From Streptomyces sp. CHD11 (GTDB taxonomy: Bacteria; Actinomycetota; Actinomycetes; Streptomycetales; Streptomycetaceae), in the NCBI RefSeq assembly GCF_018638295.1, contig NZ_JABTTS010000038.1, positions 1 to 50,554 on the forward strand: a stretch of DNA of 50,554 nucleotides, given 5' to 3'. This document shows positions 38,737 through 46,101 of this stretch, one piece after another. A program made the translations under genes and the position numbers. How positions within the stretch are numbered: position 1 is the first letter of the stretch; each line of letters starts with the position of its first letter. The notes beneath the pieces are model-generated. The model made no database searches, had not been told where the DNA came from, and worked only from the letters and a program-made list of their open reading frames with translations.

Positions 38737-39423
38737 TCAGCACCCGGGCACCCACCGGTACCGCAGCTCCGGTCGCCCCACCGTCCCGTACTGCGGGCGG
38801 CGTGCCGCGCGGCCCGCGTCCACCAGGTGCTCCAGGTAGCGGCGGGCGGTGATGCGGGAGATGCCGACCGCCTCCGCGACACCGGCCGCGGTGAGCCCTT
38901 CCCCGGCGTCCCGCAGGGCCACGGTCACCCGCTCCAGCGTGGGGGCGCTCAGCCCCTTCGGCAGGGCGGCCGGTCCGGGTGCGCGCAGGGCGGCCAGCGC
39001 CCGGTCCACCTCGTCCTGGCCGCTGGCCTCACCGACGGCCGCGTGGAACTCGGTGTAGCGCAGCAGCCGGTCCCGCAGCGTCGCGAACGTGAACGGCTTC
39101 AGCACGTACTGCACCACCCCGAGCGACACCCCCTCGCGTACGACCGTGAGGTCCCGGGCGGAGGTCACCGCGATCACATCGGCGTGGTGGCCGGCCGTCC
39201 GCAGCGAGCGGGCCAGCTGGAGGCCGTGCACATCGGGCAGGTGCAGGTCGAGGAGGAGCAGGTCGACGGGCGTGCGCTCCAGCATCCGGCGGGCCTGCGC
39301 ACCGGTGTGCGCCTTGCCGACCGCGACGAATCCGGGCACCCGGCCGACGTACATCACATGGGCGTCGGCGGCGACCGGATCGTCCTCGACCACCAGCACC
39401 CTGATCGGCTGCCCGGCGCTCAC
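38737..39423 (-). CDS. CitB/DcuR-type response regulator
   Basis: The 228-residue regulator has a receiver domain with VEDDP, phospho-acceptor Asp59 (LLLLDLHLPD) and Lys109 (YVLKPFTF). The C-terminal helix-turn-helix (TAAGVAEAVGISRITARRYLEHLVDAGRAARRPQYGTVGRPELRYR) is the type found in CitB/DcuR regulators. It starts at GTG 39423, overlapping the kinase stop (GTGA). With the kinase it is divergent from dctA. It therefore most likely activates C4-dicarboxylate or citrate uptake. Confidence 0.92.
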   Translation of the reverse strand: MSAGQPIRVLVVEDDPVAADAHVMYVGRVPGFVAVGKAHTGAQARRMLERTPVDLLLLDLHLPDVHGLQLARSLRTAGHHADVIAVTSARDLTVVREGVSLGVVQYVLKPFTFATLRDRLLRYTEFHAAVGEASGQDEVDRALAALRAPGPAALPKGLSAPTLERVTVALRDAGEGLTAAGVAEAVGISRITARRYLEHLVDAGRAARRPQYGTVGRPELRYRWVPGC

Positions 39424-41084
39424 CCGGCGCCTCCCGCGACCCGTGTGACCCGCGTGTCCGAGGCTTCCCCGAGCGGCAGCCGCGCCTCGAACACCGCGCC
39501 GCCACCGTCCCCGGAGTCCCCGGAGGTGACCGACAGGGTTCCGCCGTGCCGGGCCACCGCCTGCCGGACGAGGGCGAGGCCCAGGCCACGCCCGTCCGGC
39601 CCGGAGGGTTTGGTGCTGAAGCCACGCCGGAAGACCGCCTCCGCGTGGTCCGGGTCCACCCCGGGCCCGGTGTCCGAGACCCGCAGGACCAGTACCGAGC
39701 CGCCGTCGCCGGTCAGCGCCGTCACCGTCACCCGGGGCCGCACCCCGCCCTGCGCCGCGTCCACGGCGTTGTCTATCAGGTTGCCGAGGATGGTCACCAG
39801 GTCCCGGGCGGGCAGCGAGTCCGGGAGCAGACCGTCGTCCAGGCGGCTGTCGGGCGACACCAGCAGCTCCACGCCCCGCTCGTTGGCCTGCGCCGTCTTG
39901 CCCAGCAGCAGCGCCGCCAGCACCGGCTCGCTCACCGCCGCGACCACCTGGTCGGTCAGCGCCTGCGCCAGCTCCAGCTCGGCCGTCGCGAAGTCCACCG
40001 CCTCCTCCGCCCGGCCCAGCTCGATCAGCGAGACCACGGTGTGCAGCCGGTTGGCCGCCTCGTGCGCCTGCGACCGCAGCGCCTGGGTGAAGCCGCGCTC
40101 CGAGTCCAGCTCGCCCGTCAGCGACTGGAGCTCCGTCACGTCGCGCAGCGTCACCACCGAACCGCGCCGCTGGCCGCCGGTGACCGGCGAGGTGTTCACC
40201 ACCAGCACCCGGTCCGCCGTCAGGTGCACCTCGTCCACCCGGGGCTCCGAGGCGAGCAGCGCACCCGTCAGCGGCGCCGGAAGATCCAGCGAGGCGACCG
40301 ATCTGCCCACCACGTCCTCCCCGTCCTCGTCACGGTTCACTCCCAGCAGCTCCCGGCCGCCGTCGTTGATCAGCGCCACCCGGTACTGCCCGTCCAGCAT
40401 CAGCAGCCCCTCGCGCACGGCGTGCAGCGCGGCCTGATGGTAGTCGTGCATATGGCTGAGCTCGGCCGCGTTCATCCCGTGGGTGTGACGGCGCAGCCGG
40501 GCGTTGATGACGTACGTGCCGATCGCGCCCAGCCCGAGCGCTCCGGCCGCGACCGCGAGCAGCGCGGTCAGCTGTCCCTGGGCGCGCCGGCTGATCACGT
40601 CGACCCGTATGCCCGCGCTGACCAGGCCGACGATCCGGTCGCCGTCCAGGATCGGGGTGACCGCCCGCACCGACGGGCCGAGGGTACCGGTGTAGGTCTC
40701 CGTGAAGGTGCGGCCCTGAAGCGCCGGTGCCGTGTTGCCCTGGAAGGTCAGGCCGATCTGGTCCGGGTCGGGGTGGGTCCAGCGGATGCCCCGCGGATCC
40801 ATGACCGTGACGAAGTCGACGTCGGTGTCGCGCACCACCGCCAGCGCGTACGGCTGGAGCCCGGCCGACGGGTCGGCCGTACGGATCGCCTCCCGCACGG
40901 AGGGCGAGTCGGCGACCGAACGGGTCACCGCGGTGGCCTGGCGCTCGGCCGCCTCCTCGGCCTGGCCGCGGTCACTCACGTAGGTGAACAGCGCGTACCC
41001 GGCCACGACGACCGCGATGAGCACGGCCTGCATGGCGAAGAGCTGGCCCGCGAGACTGCGGGGCCCGGGGACGGGGAAACGCAT
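39420..41084 (-). CDS. CitA/DcuS-type sensor histidine kinase
   Basis: The 554-residue kinase starts MRFPVPGPRSLAGQLFAMQAVLIAVVVAGYALFTYVSD (first membrane helix). A periplasmic-type PAS/Cache domain follows (about 40-170: VADSPSVREAIRTADPSAGLQPYALAVVRDTDVDFVTVMDPRGIRWTHPDP), then a second helix (LTALLAVAAGALGLGAIGTYVI). A cytosolic PAS domain comes next, then the SpoOB-like H-box with His in RSQAHEAANRLHTVVSLIELG, and ATP-binding boxes (NLIDNAVDAA, VSDTGPGVDP, GRGLGLALVRQAV). This plan and the divergent dctA indicate sensing of citrate or C4-dicarboxylates. The ligand motif has not been tested. Confidence 0.92.
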   Translation of the reverse strand: MRFPVPGPRSLAGQLFAMQAVLIAVVVAGYALFTYVSDRGQAEEAAERQATAVTRSVADSPSVREAIRTADPSAGLQPYALAVVRDTDVDFVTVMDPRGIRWTHPDPDQIGLTFQGNTAPALQGRTFTETYTGTLGPSVRAVTPILDGDRIVGLVSAGIRVDVISRRAQGQLTALLAVAAGALGLGAIGTYVINARLRRHTHGMNAAELSHMHDYHQAALHAVREGLLMLDGQYRVALINDGGRELLGVNRDEDGEDVVGRSVASLDLPAPLTGALLASEPRVDEVHLTADRVLVVNTSPVTGGQRRGSVVTLRDVTELQSLTGELDSERGFTQALRSQAHEAANRLHTVVSLIELGRAEEAVDFATAELELAQALTDQVVAAVSEPVLAALLLGKTAQANERGVELLVSPDSRLDDGLLPDSLPARDLVTILGNLIDNAVDAAQGGVRPRVTVTALTGDGGSVLVLRVSDTGPGVDPDHAEAVFRRGFSTKPSGPDGRGLGLALVRQAVARHGGTLSVTSGDSGDGGGAVFEARLPLGEASDTRVTRVAGGAG

Positions 41085-41111
41085 CCGGCCAGTCTGCCCG
41101 CCCGTTCCGCG

Positions 41112-41126
41112 GTGAACTAAATGAAC
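41112..41126. promoter_or_regulatory. AT-rich GAAC direct repeat in the kinase/dctA control region
   Basis: GTGAACTAAATGAAC holds two GAAC copies nine bases apart, in the only AT-rich patch of the 172-base divergent region. It could be a site for the adjacent response regulator acting on dctA. Evidence is positional only. Confidence 0.3.
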
Positions 41127-41256
41127 GGAAGGGTGACCACGCTCACAGGGCGCGACATAGTCACGGCGTTCCCCCAGGGCCGGACGGGCCCTGACCCATC
41201 CCCCGGACGTGAGCCGCACGCCGGTGATGCCGACGACGACGTCAAGGAGGGCCGCC

Positions 41257-42636
41257 GTGACCGACACAGCCGCTACGCCACCAGCCGCACCCCGAGCCAA
41301 GCGCGACCGCACGCACTATCTCTACATCGGGGTGATCATCGCGGTCGCCCTCGGCATCGCCGTCGGTCTGATCGCGCCCGATTTCGCGGTCGAGCTGAAG
41401 CCGATCGGCACCGGGTTCGTGAACCTGATCAAGATGATGATCTCGCCGATCATCTTCTGCACCATCGTGCTGGGCATCGGCTCCGTGCGGAAGGCCGCCA
41501 AGGTCGGCGCGGTCGGCGGCATCGCGCTCGGCTACTTCATGGTGATGTCGGTCGTCGCGCTCGGCATCGGCCTGATCGTGGGCAACATCCTGGACCCGGG
41601 CACCGGCCTCGCGGTCACCGACGCGGTCAAGGAGACCGGCCACGCGCAGGTCGACGCGGAGGCCAAGGACACCGCCGAGTTCCTGCTCGGCATGATCCCG
41701 ACCACGATCGTGTCCGCCTTCACCGCGGGCGAGGTCCTGCAGACCCTGCTGATCGCCCTGCTCTGCGGCTTCGCCCTGCAGGCCATGGGCGACGCGGGCC
41801 GGCCGGTCCTGCGCGGCATCGAGCACATCCAGCGGCTGGTCTTCCGCGTCCTCGCCATGATCATGTGGGCCGCCCCGGTCGGTGCCTTCGGCGCCATGGC
41901 CGCGGTCACCGGCTCCGCCGGGCTGGACGCCCTGAAGAGCCTCGCGGTGCTGATGCTCGGCTTCTACGTCACCTGTGTGCTGTTCATCTTCGTGGTGCTC
42001 GGCACGATGCTGCGGATCATCGCGGGCCTCAACATCTGGACCCTCTTCCGCTACCTGGGCCGTGAGTTCCTGCTGATCCTGTCGACCTCCTCCTCCGAGT
42101 CGGCGCTGCCCCGCCTCATCGCGAAGATGGAGCACCTGGGAGTCAGCAAGCCGGTGGTCGGCATCACCGTCCCGACCGGCTACTCCTTCAACCTCGACGG
42201 CACCATGATCTACATGACCATGGCCTCGCTGTTCATCGCCGACGCCATGGGTACGCCGATGTCGATCGGCGAGCAGATCCCGCTGCTGCTGTTCCTGCTG
42301 GTCGCCTCGAAGGGCGCCGCCGGTGTGACCGGCGCCGGCCTGGCGACGCTGGCCGGCGGTCTGCAGTCGCACAAGCCCGCCCTGGTGGACGGCATCGGCC
42401 TCATCGTCGGCATCGACCGCTTCATGAGCGAGGCCCGCGCCCTGACGAACTTCGCGGGCAACGCGGTCGCCACGGTGCTGGTCGGCACCTGGACCAAGGA
42501 GATCGACAGGAAGCGGGTGAACGAGGTCCTCTCCGGACGTGCCCCGTTCGACGAGAAGACGCTGCTGGACGACCACGGCGCCGAGCCGGAGCCGGTCGCC
42601 GGGCAGAGCGGCGAGAAGGAGCCGGCGAGGGCCTGA
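41257..42636 (+). CDS. dctA: C4-dicarboxylate/proton (sodium) symporter DctA
   Basis: The 459-residue transporter of the DAACS family imports succinate, fumarate or malate. It has eight hydrophobic helices and two re-entrant loops. The Ser-rich loop SSSESALPRLIAKMEHLGVSK and the substrate motif VGITVPTGYSFNLDGTMIYMTMASLFIA are diagnostic, as is ARALTNFAGNAVATVLVG. I chose the GTG at 41257, seven bases after AAGGAGG; the open frame extends upstream to 41209. It is divergent from the CitA/CitB-type pair. Three hairpins lie behind it. Confidence 0.93.
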   Translation: MTDTAATPPAAPRAKRDRTHYLYIGVIIAVALGIAVGLIAPDFAVELKPIGTGFVNLIKMMISPIIFCTIVLGIGSVRKAAKVGAVGGIALGYFMVMSVVALGIGLIVGNILDPGTGLAVTDAVKETGHAQVDAEAKDTAEFLLGMIPTTIVSAFTAGEVLQTLLIALLCGFALQAMGDAGRPVLRGIEHIQRLVFRVLAMIMWAAPVGAFGAMAAVTGSAGLDALKSLAVLMLGFYVTCVLFIFVVLGTMLRIIAGLNIWTLFRYLGREFLLILSTSSSESALPRLIAKMEHLGVSKPVVGITVPTGYSFNLDGTMIYMTMASLFIADAMGTPMSIGEQIPLLLFLLVASKGAAGVTGAGLATLAGGLQSHKPALVDGIGLIVGIDRFMSEARALTNFAGNAVATVLVGTWTKEIDRKRVNEVLSGRAPFDEKTLLDDHGAEPEPVAGQSGEKEPARA

Positions 42637-42662
42637 CGAGGTCGCCGCTCACCCCTTGTCCC

Positions 42663-42741
42663 GGGCGGCCGGACGCTCCCCCGCTCCGGCCGCCCCGCCA
42701 CGGAGGCGCCCCGTCGGCGCCTCCCCCGCCGGGCGGCGGGG
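42663..42741 (+). terminator. three tandem hairpins after dctA
   Basis: GGGCGGCCGG/CCGGCCGCCC (42663-42672, 42686-42695), GGAGGCGCC/GGCGCCTCC (42702-42710, 42716-42724) and CCCCGCC/GGCGGGG (42724-42730, 42735-42741) follow one another within 80 bases. They form a strong terminator block before the merR promoter. Confidence 0.7.
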
Positions 42742-42791
42742 CTCCACCCCCGTGAGCCCTGTCGCCCGGCCTTTCGCGTCGGTCCCCGCGC

Positions 42792-42822
42792 TTGCCCTGA
42801 CGCCGACGTCAAGGATTACGTT
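42792..42822 (+). promoter_or_regulatory. MerR-type promoter with operator in a 19-base spacer
   Basis: TTGCCC (42792-42797) and TACGTT (42817-42822) are 19 bases apart, the over-long spacer that MerR-family proteins correct by untwisting DNA. The spacer holds the inverted repeat TGACG (42798-42802) and CGTCA (42807-42811). The start point would coincide with the merR ATG at 42830, giving a leaderless mRNA. Confidence 0.6.
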
Positions 42823-42829
42823 CGGCGGT

Positions 42830-43258
42830 ATGCGAATCGGCGAGCTGGCCGCACGTGCCGGGACGACCCCGCGGACCCTGCGGTACTACGAATCCCGCGG
42901 GCTGCTGCCCGTGCGGCGGTCCGCCAACGGTTACCGGACCTACGACGAGAGCGATCTGCAGTTGCTGCGGCAGATCCGCACGCTCCAGGACTTCGGCTTC
43001 GGTCTGGAGGAGACCCGCCCCTTCGTGGAGTGCCTGCGGGCCGGACACCCCGAGGGCGACACCTGTCCCGCCTCGCTCGAGGTCTACCGGCGCAAGCTGG
43101 ACGAGCTCGACGCCCTCATCGGTGAGCTGCGGACGGTGCGGGAGAAGGTCGGGCGGCAGCTGACACGCGCCGAGGCGGTGCGGGACCGGCTGGCCGCCGA
43201 CGCCGCGGCCCCGGGTGGTCCGGAGCCGGTGTGTGAACTGGGAGGGGAGCCACGGTGA
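42830..43258 (+). CDS. MerR-family transcriptional regulator
   Basis: The 142-residue regulator has the MerR winged helix at about 1-70 (MRIGELAARAGTTPRTLRYYESRGLLPVRRSANGYRTYDESDLQLLRQI). A coiled dimerisation helix follows at about 85-125. Two Cys flank the effector region (VECLRAGHPEGDTCPASLEVYRRKLDEL), with another in PEPVCELGG. This could serve metal or redox sensing, but the pattern does not match SoxR, CueR or MerR exactly. It overlaps the thioredoxin gene by GTGA, which favours a thiol/oxidant signal. It probably controls its own promoter at 42792-42822. Confidence 0.9.
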   Translation: MRIGELAARAGTTPRTLRYYESRGLLPVRRSANGYRTYDESDLQLLRQIRTLQDFGFGLEETRPFVECLRAGHPEGDTCPASLEVYRRKLDELDALIGELRTVREKVGRQLTRAEAVRDRLAADAAAPGGPEPVCELGGEPR

Positions 43259-43578
43259 GAGGTGTGCCCGAGGTGAGCGATGAGAACTTCGCGGCGGAGG
43301 TGATCGGGGCGGAGCTGCCGGTGCTGGTGGAGTTCACCGCCGACTGGTGCCCGCCGTGCCGGCAGATGGCCCCGGTGCTGAGCGCGCTGGCCGCGCAGGA
43401 GGAAGGCAGGCTGAAGGTGGTCCAGCTGAATGTGGACGCCAATCCGGACACGACCCACGCGTACAAGGTGCTGTCGATGCCGACCTTCATCGTGTTCCGG
43501 GACGGGGAGCCGCTGCGGTCGATGGTGGGGGCCAGGCCCCGGCGGCGGCTGCTGGAGGAGCTACGGGACGTGCTCTGA
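43255..43578 (+). CDS. thioredoxin
   Basis: The 107-residue thioredoxin carries WCPPC (Cys32, Cys35) in FTADWCPPCRQMAPVL and the cis-Pro loop VLSMPTFIVF. WCPPC in place of WCGPC usually shifts the redox potential. It starts at GTG 43255 inside the merR stop, with GGGAGG upstream, so it is co-regulated with the MerR protein. It is not the housekeeping trxA, which sits with trxB elsewhere in Streptomyces. Confidence 0.92.
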   Translation: MRGVPEVSDENFAAEVIGAELPVLVEFTADWCPPCRQMAPVLSALAAQEEGRLKVVQLNVDANPDTTHAYKVLSMPTFIVFRDGEPLRSMVGARPRRRLLEELRDVL

Positions 43579-43592
43579 CCTGGTAGGCGACA

Positions 43593-43633
43593 CAGAAGAA
43601 CCCCCGGGCAATTGCGCCCGGGGGTTTCTTCTG
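43593..43633 (+). terminator. strong terminator after merR-thioredoxin
   Basis: CCCCCGGGC (43601-43609) pairs with GCCCGGGGG (43616-43624). The stem extends outward through GAAGAA/TTTCTTC with one extra T. A T-rich trailer follows, giving a near-canonical intrinsic terminator. Confidence 0.85.
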
Positions 43634-43649
43634 CGTATATTCATTGATT

Positions 43650-43677
43650 CGCGACTTCGGAAGAATCGAAAGTCGCG
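43650..43677 (+). promoter_or_regulatory. inverted repeat in the helD leader
   Basis: CGCGACTT (43650-43657) pairs with AAGTCGCG (43670-43677) with 12 bases between, 41 bases before the helD start. It lies in an AT-richer stretch that also has TATATC at about 43698. It may be an operator or leader hairpin. It does not resemble the rifamycin-associated element. Confidence 0.4.
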
Positions 43678-43718
43678 GTGAAGTCCAGTGAGCAGAGTAT
43701 ATCCGGGCGGGAGCGGAA

Positions 43719-45980
43719 TTGTCAAACACCGAATTTCCGGACGATGAATTGCGACAGGAACAGGAATTCATCGACGGACTCTACGCACGTGTGGACGTCC
43801 TCCGCGGTGACGCCGAGGACTCCGTCTCGGACGCCCTTGCCCGGGGCCACACCCCCAGGCAGGCCAGGCTGGAGCGGGACATCCTCGTCGCCGAGCGCTC
43901 CGGGCTGCTCGCCGCGCTGAACGCGGTGGACGGCTCCCTCTGCTTCGGCCGGATCGACCTCACCTCCGGCGAGACCCACCACATCGGCCGCATCGGCCTG
44001 CGCGCCGACGACCCCGAGCGCACACCCGTCCTCATCGACTGGCGCGCCGACGTCGCCCGCCCGTTCTACCTGGCCACCGGCCACACCACGATGGGCCTCG
44101 GGCGCCGCCGGCACATCGCCACCGAGGGCCGCCGGGTCACCGCCCTGCACGACGAGATCCTCGACCTCGGCGACGAGACCCGTACCGGCCACGAGGATCC
44201 CACCGGCGACGCCGTCCTGCTCGCCGCGCTCGACTCCGCGCGCACCGGCCGCATGGGCGACATCGTCCGCACCATCCAGGCCGACCAGGACCGCGTCATC
44301 CGCGCCCCGCACCGCGGGGTCATGGTGGTCGAGGGCGGCCCCGGCACCGGCAAGACCGCCGTCGCCCTGCACCGCGCCGCCTACCTCCTCTACGAGCACC
44401 GCGAACTGCTGGCCCGCCGCGCGGTCCTGATCGTCGGCCCCAACCCGGCGTTCCTCGGCTACATCGGCGAGGTGCTGCCCAGCCTCGGCGAGACCGGCGT
44501 GCTGCTGGCGACCGTCGGTGAGCTGTTCCCCGGCGTGCGGACCACCCGCACGGACACTCCCGGGGCCGCCGCCGTCAAGGGACGGGCGGAGATGGCCGAC
44601 GTCCTCGCCGACGTCGTACGCGACCGGCAGACGCTGCCCGATCCGGTGATCACGATCGAGCACGACCGCGAGATCCTGATGCTCGACGACGGCCTGGTCA
44701 ACGTCGCCCGCGAACGCACCCGAGCCGCGAAGCTGCCGCACAACGTGGCCCGTGAGCACTTCGAGGGCCACATCCTCAACGCGCTCACCGACATGGTCGC
44801 CGAACGCATCGGCACCGACCCCTACGACGGCGGCAATCTGCTCGACCCCAGCGACATCACCCAGATCCGCGACGAGCTCGCCGACAACCCCGAGGTCTGG
44901 TCCGCCATCGACCGCCTCTGGCCCCGCGTCACCCCGCAGCGCCTGATCGCCGACTTCCTCGCCGAACCCGGGGCGTACCTCTCCGACGGGGACGCCGCCG
45001 CGGTCCGCCGCCCGGTCACCCGGCACTGGACCGTCTCGGACGTGCCGCTGCTCGACGAGGCGGCGGAGCTCCTCGGCGAGGACGACCGGCTCGTCCGCGA
45101 ACGCGCCGAGCGGGAGCGGCGGACACAGATCGCGTTCGCGCAAGGGGTGCTGGACGTCTCGTACGCCTCGCGCACCTTCGAGTTCGAGGACAAGGAGGAC
45201 GACGACCCGGACTCCTCCGAGGTGCTGTCCGCGCACGACATCATCGACGCCGAACGCTTCGCCGAACGGCACGAGGAGGACGACCACCGCAGCGCCGCCG
45301 AACGCGCGGCCGCCGACCGCACCTGGGCGTTCGGGCACATCATCGTCGACGAGGCGCAGGAGCTGTCCCCGATGGCGTGGCGGCTGCTGATGCGGCGCAG
45401 CCCCACCCGTTCGATGACCCTGGTCGGTGACCCCGCGCAGACCTCGGAGGCGGGCGGCGTCGGCGCCTGGGAGGACATCCTCACCCCCTATGTCGGGGAC
45501 CGCTGGGAGCACACCCGGCTGGGCGTCAACTACCGCACCCCGGCCGAGATCATGGACGTGGCCGCCGCGGTCGTCCGGGCCGGGCACCCCGGCTTCGAGC
45601 CGCCCGGCTCGGTGCGATCCACGGGCGTACGGCCCTGGGCCCGCGCCACCGACGACCTGCCCGGCGCGACCGCCAAGGCCGTCGCCGAACTCACCCCCGC
45701 GCAGGGCCGCCTCGCCGTCATCGCCCCGCGCGAACTGCACCGCGCGCTGGCCGCCCGGCTGGACGGGGTGACGGCCGGCGCCGAACCGGATCTGACGCAC
45801 GACGTCGTGCTGCTCGACCCGCGCCAGGCCAAGGGGCTGGAGTTCGACTCGGTCCTCGTGGTCGAACCGGGCCGCTACGGCACCAGCGATCTGTACGTGG
45901 CCCTCACCCGAGCCACCCAGCGCCTCGGCGTCCTGCACACCGGCCCGCTGCCCCAGCCGCTGGCCGACGCCCTGAACTGA
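43719..45980 (+). CDS. HelD-type UvrD-like helicase, RNA polymerase recycling factor
   Basis: This 753-residue protein belongs to the HelD family, which pulls stalled or inactive RNA polymerase off DNA using ATP. The N-terminal coiled-coil arm is at about 1-70 (DELRQEQEFIDGLYARVDVLRGDAED), Walker A at 206-213 (GGPGTGKT), Walker B as IIVDEAQELSPMAW, and motif IV-VI regions as LGVNYRTP and LYVALTRATQRL. A very acidic insert, EFEDKEDDDPDSSE, lies where mycobacterial HelD inserts a loop into the polymerase channel. It starts at TTG 43719 with GGGAG upstream. It stands alone between a terminator and the convergent glgB. Confidence 0.9.
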   Translation: MSNTEFPDDELRQEQEFIDGLYARVDVLRGDAEDSVSDALARGHTPRQARLERDILVAERSGLLAALNAVDGSLCFGRIDLTSGETHHIGRIGLRADDPERTPVLIDWRADVARPFYLATGHTTMGLGRRRHIATEGRRVTALHDEILDLGDETRTGHEDPTGDAVLLAALDSARTGRMGDIVRTIQADQDRVIRAPHRGVMVVEGGPGTGKTAVALHRAAYLLYEHRELLARRAVLIVGPNPAFLGYIGEVLPSLGETGVLLATVGELFPGVRTTRTDTPGAAAVKGRAEMADVLADVVRDRQTLPDPVITIEHDREILMLDDGLVNVARERTRAAKLPHNVAREHFEGHILNALTDMVAERIGTDPYDGGNLLDPSDITQIRDELADNPEVWSAIDRLWPRVTPQRLIADFLAEPGAYLSDGDAAAVRRPVTRHWTVSDVPLLDEAAELLGEDDRLVRERAERERRTQIAFAQGVLDVSYASRTFEFEDKEDDDPDSSEVLSAHDIIDAERFAERHEEDDHRSAAERAAADRTWAFGHIIVDEAQELSPMAWRLLMRRSPTRSMTLVGDPAQTSEAGGVGAWEDILTPYVGDRWEHTRLGVNYRTPAEIMDVAAAVVRAGHPGFEPPGSVRSTGVRPWARATDDLPGATAKAVAELTPAQGRLAVIAPRELHRALAARLDGVTAGAEPDLTHDVVLLDPRQAKGLEFDSVLVVEPGRYGTSDLYVALTRATQRLGVLHTGPLPQPLADALN

Positions 45981-46101
45981 GCACCGGCGCGGGCCGCCGC
46001 GAGGCGGGAGCGGGGGCCGGGGCGCTCCGCGTCCGGCGGCTCCGCACGCTTCACCACGAGGCGGCGGACCCGCCGGTCGTCGTCCAAGGGCGCCGCCGTG
46101 G

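Noticed and set aside
38477..38882. Short frames of 60-100 codons on both strands between the HTH gene and the response regulator
   Set aside because: No ribosome binding site, no recognisable domain, and Arg/Pro/Gly-rich composition typical of random frames in GC-rich DNA.
43579..43718. Rifamycin-associated element upstream of the HelD gene
   Set aside because: No sequence like the known GGGGCTTGC...GCAAGCCCC palindrome is present.
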